A stretch of 64,000 bases of DNA from Draconibacterium sp. (GTDB taxonomy: Bacteria > Bacteroidota > Bacteroidia > Bacteroidales > Prolixibacteraceae): the NCBI GenBank assembly GCA_016705335.1, contig JADIYN010000009.1, positions 102,550 to 166,549 of the forward strand, given 5' to 3'. A program made the position numbers and the translations under genes. The notes below the pieces were generated by a model that worked only from the letters and a program-made list of their open reading frames with translations, had not been told where the DNA came from and did not search any database. Of this stretch, positions 33,120 to 42,111 are shown piece by piece (the first letter of the stretch is position 1; each line of letters starts with the position of its first letter).

Positions 33120-34079
33120 ATGAAAAACAAAGGAATAATCATATTTTTAATCGTTCTGGCAGTAGTTATAATTGCTGTAATTGCCGGCGATTACTTGTCG
33201 GGAAGGCCTGATAAAAGCGCTCCAAACCCGTTTGCCTATGACGTGAACGATTTTAAAAATGTTCCTGAAGAATTAATTCATTTCACAGAATCAAAAAATT
33301 TCAAACTTGGTTTTGAACAGGCTACCTCAATTACAATCGATTCAGATAAACTATATGTTACGGGTGACAAAAAACTTCAGGTTATCGATCTTTCAGGGAA
33401 ACTTTTATCTGAGATAAATCTTCCGGACGAACCGAAAACGGTTGAGGTTTATAACGATAAAATATATGTTTCTGTAAACAATCAAATTCTTGTTTACGAT
33501 CCAAATGGTTCTTTATTAAATGAATGGAGAAACTCTGACGAAAATTCAATGATAACAGCTATTTCAGCTTTAGAAAACAATGTTTTTGTTGCCGATGCCG
33601 GAAGACGAAAAGTAATCAGATATTCTTTACAGGGTGAAAAACTGACAGAATTTGACGGAAAAGCTGATGAAGGAGTTGTTCACGGATTTATCATTCCCAG
33701 CCCCTATTTCGATTTGGATATTAATGCTGATGGCGACCTTTGGGTTGTCAATCCGGGTTTGCACGCGCTCGAAAATTATACTGAAGACGGCAACCTGCGC
33801 GAACACTGGAACAATACAACCATGCAAACCGAGGGCTTTAGCGGCTGCTGCAATCCTGCCCATTTTACGTTTTTGCCTGATGGCCGGTTTGTTACGAGCG
33901 AAAAAGGTTTGGTGCGAATAAAAACATATAAACCATCAGGCGAGTTTGAAGGCGTTGTTGCTGCACCTTCAAAATTTAAAGATGAAGGTGAAGCGCCAGA
34001 TATTGCAACTGATAGCCAGGGCAACATTTACGCCCTCGATTTTGACAAAAAAATGATTCGGGTTTTTGAACCGAAATAA
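33120..34079 (+). CDS. Membrane-anchored NHL-repeat propeller protein
   Basis: A 319-residue protein with an N-terminal membrane helix (residues about 4-23, GIIIFLIVLAVVIIAVIAG) and six or so NHL-like blades (VFVADAGRRKVIRYS, LWVVNPGLHALENYT, IYALDFDKKMIRVFEPK). It contains a vicinal Cys pair in GFSGCCNPAHFTF, which may be a redox or metal site. It is unlike the PQQ-type propellers around it, but similarly anchored and facing outward. It is followed by a REP-like element and then iron-sulfur genes. Function unknown; inferred to be part of the same envelope system. Confidence 0.82.
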   Translation: MKNKGIIIFLIVLAVVIIAVIAGDYLSGRPDKSAPNPFAYDVNDFKNVPEELIHFTESKNFKLGFEQATSITIDSDKLYVTGDKKLQVIDLSGKLLSEINLPDEPKTVEVYNDKIYVSVNNQILVYDPNGSLLNEWRNSDENSMITAISALENNVFVADAGRRKVIRYSLQGEKLTEFDGKADEGVVHGFIIPSPYFDLDINADGDLWVVNPGLHALENYTEDGNLREHWNNTTMQTEGFSGCCNPAHFTFLPDGRFVTSEKGLVRIKTYKPSGEFEGVVAAPSKFKDEGEAPDIATDSQGNIYALDFDKKMIRVFEPK

Positions 34080-34080
34080 A

Positions 34081-34200
34081 AACTCCAAAGGAGTTAAATA
34101 TGAATAACCCCCGGTTTTAACCGGGGGATGAAATGGAGAAAGATTTAAATGGTGCATCAACGTCAGAAAATTGAAAAGCTGGCTTACTATGCACCGCATA
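34081..34200. repeat. REP-like element, copy 1
   Basis: Two adjacent hairpins, AACTCCAAAGGAGTT (34081-34095) and AACCCCCGGTTTTAACCGGGGG (about 34105-34126), joined by AAATATGAAT, then an ATTGAAAAGC tail and a CTATGCACCGCA end. The second copy is at 36435-36590. Confidence 0.75.
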
Positions 34201-34220
34201 ACGAAAAGCAATTTAGAATC

Positions 34221-34397
34221 ATGGACCGAAAAGAATTTTTCACTACCGCAGGAAGGTTGCTGATCCTCGGAGGAATTACAGCTTCCGCCGGATACCTTGT
34301 ACTGAATAACAAAGTAACAGCTTCCTGTTCAGTTTCGCCAACCTGTAAAAGTTGCGGCGAATTTTCGAAATGCGAATTGCCACAGGCAAAAAAGTAA
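34221..34397 (+). CDS. Cys-rich exported mini-protein
   Basis: A 58-residue protein. I choose the ATG at 34221 (MDRKEFFTTAGRLLILGGIT); an upstream in-frame start at 34149 lies in a repeat element and is unlikely. The N-terminus resembles a Tat or signal sequence with a single Arg-Lys pair rather than twin Arg. The rest has four Cys residues in the spacing C-x5-C-x2-C-x5-C (CSVSPTCKSCGEFSKC), suited to an iron-sulfur or metal site. The stop lies 3 bases before the Tat-ferredoxin gene, so they are co-transcribed. I do not recognise a named family. It may be a small electron carrier or maturation partner. Confidence 0.7.
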   Translation: MDRKEFFTTAGRLLILGGITASAGYLVLNNKVTASCSVSPTCKSCGEFSKCELPQAKK

Positions 34398-34400
34398 CAA

Positions 34401-34976
34401 ATGGAAAATAACAAAACACAAAACCGTCGCAAATTCATCCAGAACGGAGTTCGACTTTCGTTGTTATTGTCGTTGGGAACGGTAACCGCAGCTGCTTTGC
34501 GGAAAGTAACCACCGACGATTACGTGTGGCAAATCGACCCATTTGAATGTACACAATGTGGCCGTTGTGCCACCGATTGCGTGATGAAACCATCAGCAGT
34601 AAAATGTGTGCATGCCTTTGCACTGTGTGGCTACTGCGATTTATGCGGCGGATACCTGAAACCCGATTCCATTAACCGTGATACCGCTGCCGAAAACCAA
34701 CTTTGTCCAACTGCCGCAATCGAACGCAGGTTTATCGAAGAACCTTATTTTGAATATCACATAAACGAAGACCTTTGTATTGGATGTGCCAAATGTGTGA
34801 AAGGTTGCACTTCATTTGGAAATGGTTCGATGCATTTACAAATCATCCACGATATTTGCGTTAACTGTAATGAATGTTCAATTGCCCGGGTTTGCCCTTC
34901 AAATGCAATCAAAAGAGTAAAAGCAAGTGAAGCCTACCTGGTAAAAGGCGATTTCTCAAGAAAACCCAAAGCGTAA
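34401..34976 (+). CDS. Tat-exported polyferredoxin (4Fe-4S)
   Basis: A 191-residue protein with a twin-arginine signal (NRRKFIQNGVRLSLLLSLG), so it is folded in the cytoplasm with its clusters and exported to the periplasm. It holds about 17 Cys residues in several groups: CTQCGRCATDC, KC-x6-LCGYCDLC, LCIGCAKCVKGC and ICVNCNECSIARVCP. These suggest up to four [4Fe-4S] clusters, one with an atypical arrangement around ALCGYCDLCGGY. The next gene encodes a membrane ferredoxin protein that could supply electrons. The frame is intact. The partner protein is inferred from position. Confidence 0.85.
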   Translation: MENNKTQNRRKFIQNGVRLSLLLSLGTVTAAALRKVTTDDYVWQIDPFECTQCGRCATDCVMKPSAVKCVHAFALCGYCDLCGGYLKPDSINRDTAAENQLCPTAAIERRFIEEPYFEYHINEDLCIGCAKCVKGCTSFGNGSMHLQIIHDICVNCNECSIARVCPSNAIKRVKASEAYLVKGDFSRKPKA

Positions 34977-35030
34977 AACCCATGATGAAAATCAATTAAA
35001 ATCACAAAATATCAAAAGGTCATTTTTAAA

Positions 35031-35060
35031 TCCCTCCCCTTGGGGAGGTTAGGAGGGGCT
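35031..35060. repeat. CCCTCCCCTTGGGGAGGTTAGGAGGGG repeat
   Basis: Palindromic repeat of the CTCCCC family, with CTCCCC/GGGGAG stem. It sits where the N-terminus of the following membrane protein would be expected. Confidence 0.75.
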
Positions 35061-35182
35061 TTTTTTCTTTTATTTTCCTTTTTTATCCCTTTCCACCTTT
35101 TTCCCAAAAACAACGTTTTCCAAAGCCCGAATTCGCAACGGGTTATGAACAGCCATCAACAATAACTCCCGAGCCTCGTGGA

Positions 35183-36301
35183 TTGGCACTTGAGTATTTT
35201 GATGTTGCAGTATTACTTGTAGTGCTTTCGCTTGCAAGTTGGTTGGTTGTAAAAAAACGTTCCCGGCAAAGTATTTTGTGGCTTTCAGTTTTCACACTTA
35301 TCTATTTTGGATTTTATAGAAATGGATGTATTTGTTCTATCGGTGCAATACAAAATGTCACGCTTTCTTTTGCAAGTCCGGCTTATACAATATCGCTAAC
35401 GGCACTTTTGTTTTTCGTTTTACCGCTTGGTTTTACTTTGTTTTTTGGTCGAACATTTTGTGCTGCAGCCTGTCCCTTAGGCGCAATTCAGGATGTTGTA
35501 ATCATTAAACCGATCAGTCTGCCAAAATGGTTAAATAAAACGCTCGGTCTGATTCCCTATCTTTACCTCTCACTGGCAGTACTTTTTGCCGCTACAGGAA
35601 CCGATTTTATTATCTGTCGCTACGACCCGTTTGTGGGTATTTTCCGCATGGACGCCAAATTTCACATGGTAGTTTTAGGAGTAAGTTTTTTGTTAATGGG
35701 GATGTTTGTTGCCCGCCCTTATTGCCGGTTCCTTTGCCCGTACGGGGTTTTGCTCAGTTGGATGTCCCGCTTTTCAAAATGGCACATGACAATTACACCT
35801 TCAAAATGTATCCAGTGTAAATTGTGTGCCAACTCTTGTCCGTTTGATGCTATTGATTATCCTACAAATGAAAAGGAAGTACTAAAATCAGGACTTGGGC
35901 CAAAAAAATTCCTGACTTATGCGCTGGTTATTCCATTATGGATAGCTGCCGGGGTTTTCGTTGGAAACCGCTCACATACTTTCCTTTCGAAAGCAAACCC
36001 TGATGTTTTTCTCGCTGAATTACTCATTTCGAAACCTGAAATAAAAAACGACAAAGACAATATTGACGTACAAACTTTCCTTTCATCGGGAAAAACTTTG
36101 GAAACATTGGTTTCAGAAGCTGAAATCATTCGCCACAAATTTTATTACGGAAGTATGATGGCAGGTGGTTTTATGGGTTTGGTAATCGGTTTGACTTTAC
36201 TAAATACAGTGGTTTTCCGCAAACGACAGGATTATGAACCAAACAGAAGCAATTGCCTAAGTTGCACACGCTGCATGGATTTTTGCCCGGTGGAGAAGTG
36301 A
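35183..36301 (+). CDS. NapH-like membrane-bound polyferredoxin
   Basis: Integral membrane iron-sulfur protein with about five to six helices (first at residues 8-22) and Cys motifs CIQCKLCANSCP in the middle and CLSCTRCMDFCP at the end; a further NGCICSIGA and CAAACPLGAIQD and CRFLCPYG pattern is typical of NapH/CcoG-type proteins. The position given starts at a TTG (35183). In frame, the sequence before it reads QRFPKPEFATGYEQPSTITP, which looks coding and family-like, so the true start is upstream, possibly within a lost signal peptide; no ATG, GTG or TTG is in frame before the repeat at 35031. It probably moves electrons between a cytosolic donor and the exported ferredoxin. Confidence 0.82.
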   Translation: MALEYFDVAVLLVVLSLASWLVVKKRSRQSILWLSVFTLIYFGFYRNGCICSIGAIQNVTLSFASPAYTISLTALLFFVLPLGFTLFFGRTFCAAACPLGAIQDVVIIKPISLPKWLNKTLGLIPYLYLSLAVLFAATGTDFIICRYDPFVGIFRMDAKFHMVVLGVSFLLMGMFVARPYCRFLCPYGVLLSWMSRFSKWHMTITPSKCIQCKLCANSCPFDAIDYPTNEKEVLKSGLGPKKFLTYALVIPLWIAAGVFVGNRSHTFLSKANPDVFLAELLISKPEIKNDKDNIDVQTFLSSGKTLETLVSEAEIIRHKFYYGSMMAGGFMGLVIGLTLLNTVVFRKRQDYEPNRSNCLSCTRCMDFCPVEK

Positions 36302-36305
36302 AAAA

Positions 36306-36363
36306 GTGAATGATTGATTGATTGAATGAATGAGTGAGTGAGTGAATGTATGAATGAGTGAAT
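36306..36363. repeat. Tandem GATTGATT / GAATGAGT repeat
   Basis: Short, imperfect tetra/octamer repeats (TGATTGATTGATTGAATGAA, TGAGTGAGTGAGTGAATG) just after the stop of the membrane ferredoxin gene. Confidence 0.75.
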
Positions 36364-36434
36364 ACATTATAAATGAAAGAGTAATACAATAAAAAGCAGC
36401 AGGTAATTTTAAATATTGACTGCAAATTATAAAC

Positions 36435-36590
36435 GGAACCTTGAAAAGGTTCAATTTGAATAACCCCGGGTTTCAACCCGGGGACAGAAACGAAAAAAAG
36501 ATCGGGCGCATCCGTTGGAGAAGATTGAAAAGCGAAGAAACTATGCACTGCAAAGCAGTACAAGATTGAAAAACGATATAAATAGTACAT
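36435..36590. repeat. REP-like element, copy 2
   Basis: GAACCTTGAAAAGGTTC hairpin, then AATTTGAATAACC, then CCCGGGTTTCAACCCGGGG hairpin, then a tail with AGATTGAAAAGC and CTATGCACTGCA. Same order and spacing as at 34081-34200, about 2.4 kb away. Confidence 0.75.
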
Positions 36591-36599
36591 CATTAAAAT

Positions 36600-38440
36600 A
36601 TGACGAATACTGACAAAATAAAACTTGCTCAAAACATAGCAGTAATTGCCGGATTATTTTCGGCAGTAGTTGCGCTGTTGCTTTTGCTCAACTTTTGGCA
36701 AATTTCAAAATCAGACCCAATTGAGAGCAAAGCACTTGAAGTTCTGGTTGAAAGGTTAAAACAGGAACCCAGCAACGATGGATTAAAAACTGAAATCAGA
36801 AACTATGATTTGCTGGCACGAAAAGCCTATTTTAACAGTCAGTGGCAAATAAAAACCGGCGCTTTAATGTTGCTGTTTGGCGCAATAATACTGGCATTTG
36901 CATTGCGTGTTTACTATTCGGCAAAAGCCAAAATAGATTCCCCTGATAAGATCATGGAAAACGAAATCGCCAGCCGGATTCTCGCTCAAAAAGGGATTAT
37001 AATTGTGGGTGCCGTAGTTTTTCTTTTTGCATTTGCAGCATCGTTTGCAACTGTAAATTATCTTGATAAATTCGATGTGCAAAATGCCCTTGCAACAGAA
37101 GAAAGCCAACCTGAAGAACAGGGAATTGAAGTAGTTGAAGTAGGAAATATTCAGAATGATTCAACTGCAACCATTCAAGCCGAAGTTGTTACTGATTCGA
37201 TTATTGATAATACTGTAAGCGAACAGGCAACTCCTGTCCAAACAGCATCGGAAACCGTTCAAGCTAAAAAAACTGCTGTTGCTTTAACTGCTGAACTAAT
37301 CAAAAAAAACCACAACTCTTTTCGCGGACCATTCAGTCAAGCGGTTGTTTATCACAAAAATATTCCAACGAAATGGGATGGAACGGCAGGGACAAACATT
37401 GCCTGGAAATCACCAATTCCAAAACATGGCTATAATTCGCCTGTAATTTGGGACGACAAAATATTTGTTGCAGGTTCCGATATTCAAAGCCGCGAGGTTT
37501 ATTGTTTCAACCGAAATGATGGAAAATTACTTTGGACCGGCAAAGCCGACAACATTCAGGGTTCGCCTACCAATCCGCCCAAAGTAACCGAAGATACAGG
37601 CTTCTCCGCCCCTACCCTTACAACTGACGGAAAAAACGTTTATGCCATTTTTGCCACCGGCGATGTGATTGCTTTCGATATGGAAGGAAAAAGAGTTTGG
37701 GCAAAAAATCTTGGCGTTCCCGACAATCATTACGGACACTCTTCATCTCTGATTGTTTGGGATAATAAACTGTTTATTCAATATGACACAAACAAGGGTG
37801 GAAAACTAATCGCCTTAAAAACTGCGACAGGTGATGAAGCATGGCAAACTGCACGTGCATCAAAGATTTCGTGGGCAAGTCCGGTTTTGGCGCAGGTTGA
37901 TGGTAAATACCAAATCATCTTAACTGCCGACCCAATTGTAGCAGGTTACGATGTTCAAACCGGAGAAGAACTCTGGCAGGTAAAATGCATGATGGGCGAA
38001 GTTGGTCCGTCGGTGGGTTTTGCTGACGGAATTGTAGTTGCCGCCAACGAATACGCAAAAATGGTGGCCATGGATGTTAAAACAAAAGAAACCTTTGGGA
38101 AAACGATGAATATCTGCCTGAAGCTGCAAGTATTCTTGCCCACAACGGAATGGTAATCGTAGCGACAAGTTATGGTGTAATGGCCTGTTATGATTTGAAA
38201 ACCGGCGAAATGTACTGGGAACATGATGTAGGAAAAACCTTGTATTCATCGCCAACCTACGCAGATGGAAAGATTTTTATGATGGATAACGACGGCGTGA
38301 TGCGGATTTACGAATTTGCAAAGGAGATGAAACTGATTTCTGAAAATAAATTGGGCGAAAAAGCCGGAACCACGCCTGCATTTGCTGATGGGAAGATTTA
38401 TATCAGAGGAGATAAGAATTTATACTGTATTGGAAAGTGA
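36600..38440 (+). CDS. PQQ-like propeller fused to three membrane helices (redox island, 4)
   Basis: About 613 residues. The N-terminal 150 residues contain three membrane helices (about 12-32, 85-105, 128-148), placing the rest in the periplasm; a linker rich in T, E and V follows, then a propeller opening with HNSFRGPFSQAVVY and containing blades FNRNDGKLLWTGK, VQTGEELWQVK and LKTGEMYWEH. One T is missing around 38098-38100; correction gives ETFWENDEYLPEAASI. It lies just before the NuoEF gene and may couple the membrane and cytosolic parts. The frameshift is probably an error. Confidence 0.83.
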
Positions 38441-38446
38441 GGGGGG

Positions 38447-38522
38447 AGTTTAGAGTTCAGAGTTCAGAGTTTAAAGTTTAATAAGACAGTTAAAAACTTA
38501 GCGTCTTTGCGCCTTTGCGAGA
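38447..38522. repeat. Intergenic short-repeat block (GAGTTCA and CTTTGCG types)
   Basis: Tandem GAGTTCAGAGTTCAGAGTTT units, followed by AGCGTCTTTGCGCCTTTGCG (38500-38519), a unit common between Bacteroidota genes. It leads straight to the start of the NuoEF gene. Confidence 0.7.
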
Positions 38523-38531
38523 CAAAAATAT

Positions 38532-40874
38532 ATGACAAACAATTTTCAAAATATCGACCAGTTAATTGCTGAAAAAGGTTCTGCAAAAAAGAGCCTGATT
38601 CCAATTTTGCAAGCCATTCAAAAGAATACAACTATTTGCCGGAGGATGTTTTGCGGTATGTTTCAGAAAAAACTGAAATTAAACCCGCAGAAATTATGGG
38701 AGTTGCAAGTTTTTACTCGCAATTCAGGCTGGCTCCCGTGGGCGAACATATTGTAAAAATTTGTGTTGGTACGGCTTGCCACGTTAAAGGCGCCGGTCAG
38801 GTTTATGATGCTTTTCGCAGGGAATTTAAACTGAGGATGGCGTAAATACCGATTCAACCGGAAAATATACACTCGACAAAGTGGCTTGTTTGGGTTGCTG
38901 CACACTTGCGCCCGTGGTTCAGATTGACGAAACAACTTACGGACACGTTGCACCCGATCAGGTGGGTCAGATTATTTCAGATTTCGAAAGCAGAAAAGGA
39001 ACAAAAAACTCAAAAAAAGCCCGAAAAGCTGATGGTACGGAAATTAAAGGCGAAATTCGAATTGGATTAGGTTCGTGTTGTGTGGCCAGCGGAAGCAAGG
39101 AAATTCAGCAGGAAGTTGAAAATGTAATAAATAATAGCGGTTTGCGGATTACTTTAAAACATGTGGGTTGCGTTGGCATGTGCCACCAGGTTCCGCTTGT
39201 TGAAATTGTGCCAAACGAAGGCGAGCCAACTTTATATGCCAAAGTGAAACCCGAAGACGTAAAACGCATAATTGAAAACCATTTCGATGCGCCCGGGATT
39301 CTTATAAAAGCAAAAAACAAATTGCTGAGTTTGGTTGACACAATCCAAACCGACCGCAACTGGGAAGGAATTCAGCGTTACGAAATCAGTATGCGCGAAA
39401 AACCGGTTGCATCTTTTTTGGGAAACCAGCTTCCAATTGCAACCGAATACAGGGGAATCATCAATCCAATCGACATAAATGAATACCTGAAAAGAGGCGG
39501 TTTTACAGCTTTGAAAAAAACTCTGGAATCCTTTCACTCCCGAAGAAGTTATTGCCGAAGTAAAAAACAGCGGAATCCGCGGTCAGGTGGTGCTGGATTT
39601 CCCAAGTGGTGTAAAATGGGAACTCGTAAAAAAAACAACCCGGCGACACAAAATATATCATCTGTAACGGCGATGAAGGCGACCCCGGTGCATTTATGGA
39701 CCGAATGCTTTTGGAATCATATCCCTACCGCGTAATCGAGGGAATGATAATCGCAGCATATGCAGTTGGAATTCATCAAGGTTATTTTTATATCCGTGCC
39801 GAATATCCGCTGGCTGTGAAAACGGATTCGTGAAGCCATAAAAATTTGTATCGAAAATAATTATCTGGGCGAAAATATCTTAGGTTCAGGTTTTAACCTC
39901 GACCTTCAAATTTACGAAGGTGCCGGCGCTTTTGTGTGTGGTGAGGAAACTGCACTTATTTCATCAATCGAAGGGAACCGCGGTTTTCCAAGAATCCGTC
40001 CGCCTTTCCCTGCCGAAAGTGGATTGTGGGGATTCCCGACACTTGTAAACAATACAGAAACACTGGCACAGATTTCTTACATTTTACGTGAAGGTTCTGA
40101 TAAATTCAAAAATATTGGTACTGAAAAAAGTACAGGAACAAAAGTTTTTGCACTTGCCGGAAAAATTGCCCGTGGCGGTTTGATTGAAGTTCCAATGGGA
40201 ATTACAATCCGGCAGGTAATCGACGAAATTGGCGGTGGAATTGCCAATGGACGGAAGTTCAAAGCCGTGCAGATTGGCGGTCCGTCAGGAGGTTGCATTC
40301 CTGCAGAATATGCCGACACACCAATAAATTTTGAATCGCTCAGCGAAATGGGCGCTATGATGGGTTCAGGCGGCCTGGTCGTTCTCGATGATACGGATTG
40401 CATGGTTGACATTGCACGTTAGTTCCTTTCGTTTACGCAGGAAGAATCGTGTGGAAAATGTACTTTTGCCGCGTTGGCACAAAACGGATGCTCGACATTC
40501 TTGAAAATATTACAAAAGGAAAAGGCAAAAAAGGAGATATTGAGGAGTTGGAACACCTGGCAGGCTGGACTAAAAAAGGAAGCTTGTGCGGACTTGGAAA
40601 AACTGCCCCAAACCCTGTTTTAAGTACTTTGAAATATTTCCGCGATGAATATGAAGCTCATATAAATGGTGTTTGTCCAACGGGAAAATGCCAGGATTTA
40701 ATAACCTATTCTGTTAACGATAAATGTATTGGCTGTACCCTTTGTGTACAAAAATGCCCGGTTGACGCAATCCCGTTTACCCCGCACGAAAAGCATTTCA
40801 TTAACACCGAACTCTGTATTAAATGCGATGCCTGCCGTGCTGTTTGCCCTGAAGATGCGATAGATGTGAGGTGA
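38532..40874 (+). CDS. Fused NuoE-NuoF / HndA-HndC-like NAD(H) oxidoreductase subunit
   Basis: About 780 residues when restored. Domain order: NuoE-like thioredoxin domain with [2Fe-2S] (residues about 1-155; [21 protein letters not shown] and [12 protein letters not shown]), a lysine-rich linker, a second thioredoxin-like [2Fe-2S] domain ([21 protein letters not shown]), then NuoF with FMN/NAD site ([36 protein letters not shown]), SLBB, an [14 protein letters not shown] [4Fe-4S] site and a C-terminal two-cluster ferredoxin ([24 protein letters not shown]). At least six indels split it, and codon 40420-40422 is TAG where family members usually have an aromatic residue (ARxFL). With the next flavoprotein it looks like a soluble NAD-dependent electron-bifurcating enzyme lacking a hydrogenase subunit. 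Most breaks are probably errors; the amber codon needs checking. Confidence 0.82.
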
Positions 40875-40880
40875 GTATAT

Positions 40881-40910
40881 AGTTCAAAGTTCAAAGTTCA
40901 AAGTTTAAAG
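40881..40910. repeat. Tandem GTTCAAA repeat
   Basis: AGTTCAAAGTTCAAAGTTCA followed by AAGTTTAAAG, just after the NuoEF stop. Same units as at 17963 and 47021. Confidence 0.75.
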
Positions 40911-41008
40911 GAGTCAGAAAAAAATTTAGCAATACAGATAGATTAGTTGAATGATTTCAGAAAGTAAGATTTTTATAAAAAGTAATTCTTCAAAATATTT
41001 ATAGACCA

Positions 41009-42085
41009 ATGAAAAATTTATTATTCACAATTTTTCTGATTTCATCCATAAGTGGCCGGACAGCCCAGGTAGATAGTCTAAAATACGTGGACGCAGCTAA
41101 GTTCACCATTATTGGAAAAGGATTTACCGATACCCAAAGCCTATATGAACGCTTGCCCGCCCGGCTTGAAAACGTAACCCGCAAACCAGTTTGGAATCTG
41201 TCGAAAAACTGCAGCGGACTGGCGGTTCGTTTTCGTACCAATTCGTCAATAATTGCTGCAAAATGGGAAGTTACCGGCGATGTGTTTATGAATCATTTTA
41301 CCATGACCGGGATTAAAGGGCTGGATTTGTATGGCCTCAAAAACGGGAAGTGGCAATTTGTTAACTCGGCCCGGCCTACTGGCAAATCTTCCACAGCAAT
41401 CATTATTCAAAATATGTCTGGTGCAGATATGGAGTACATGTTGTATTTGCCTTTGTACGACGGATTAAAAAGCCTTGAAATTGGAGTTGTCCGGGAATCG
41501 GAAATTAAATCTTCGACGGTAAATTCACCCCAAACCGGCAATCCGGTGGTTTTTTACGGAACCAGCATTACACAGGGAGGATGCGCGTCGAGGGCAGGAA
41601 TGTCATATACAAACATTCTTTCACGGATGCTTGACAGAGAGATTGTCAATCTCGGGTTCAGTGGAAATGGTCAACTCGACCTTGAAATTGCAGAAGCCAT
41701 GTCAACTATCCCGGCTTGCTGTTTTGTAATGGATTGCCTCCCGAATGTGAGTGCAGCCCAGATGAATGAAAAATATGCCCGGTTTCTGGAGATTATAAGG
41801 GACGAACAACCCAAAACGCCTATCATTCTTGTAGAAAACATTCTTTATCCACACATGTATTTTGATCAGAAACTATTTACTCTTCTGAATGAAAAAAATG
41901 AAATTCTGAAACGGATTTTTAAGGAAGAAAAGAAGAAAGGTGATAAAAACATTTTTTACTTAAAAGCAGATAATCTGATTGGCGATAACCAGGAAGCGAC
42001 TGTTGACGGAGTCCATTTAACTGATTTGGGATTTTTGCTTATGGCTGAAAATTTATATCCGATTTTGCGGAAACAAATGAATTAA
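41009..42085 (+). CDS. Secreted SGNH/GDSL-type hydrolase
   Basis: A 358-residue esterase with a signal peptide (MKNLLFTIFLISSISG, cleavage near RTAQ). An N-terminal beta-sandwich-like region (residues about 20-165) is followed by the SGNH domain: block I GTSITQGG (Ser nucleophile), block II GFSGNG (Gly), block III DCLPN (Asn) and block V DGVHLTDLG (Asp and His). Likely an acetyl or other ester hydrolase of polysaccharides. It sits between the NuoEF and flavoprotein genes but has no obvious redox role. The frame is intact and its start is the ATG at 41009. Confidence 0.85.
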   Translation: MKNLLFTIFLISSISGRTAQVDSLKYVDAAKFTIIGKGFTDTQSLYERLPARLENVTRKPVWNLSKNCSGLAVRFRTNSSIIAAKWEVTGDVFMNHFTMTGIKGLDLYGLKNGKWQFVNSARPTGKSSTAIIIQNMSGADMEYMLYLPLYDGLKSLEIGVVRESEIKSSTVNSPQTGNPVVFYGTSITQGGCASRAGMSYTNILSRMLDREIVNLGFSGNGQLDLEIAEAMSTIPACCFVMDCLPNVSAAQMNEKYARFLEIIRDEQPKTPIILVENILYPHMYFDQKLFTLLNEKNEILKRIFKEEKKKGDKNIFYLKADNLIGDNQEATVDGVHLTDLGFLLMAENLYPILRKQMN

Positions 42086-42111
42086 ATCCTGGTACCAGAA
42101 CGACAAAAAAA

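Noticed and set aside
34149..34220. Upstream start for the Cys-rich mini-protein
   Set aside because: It would code through the REP-like element; the ATG at 34221 begins a sensible export signal.
40420..40422. Amber codon reassignment
   Set aside because: Only one such case is seen, TAG ends the DUF190 gene normally, and no suppressor tRNA is visible.
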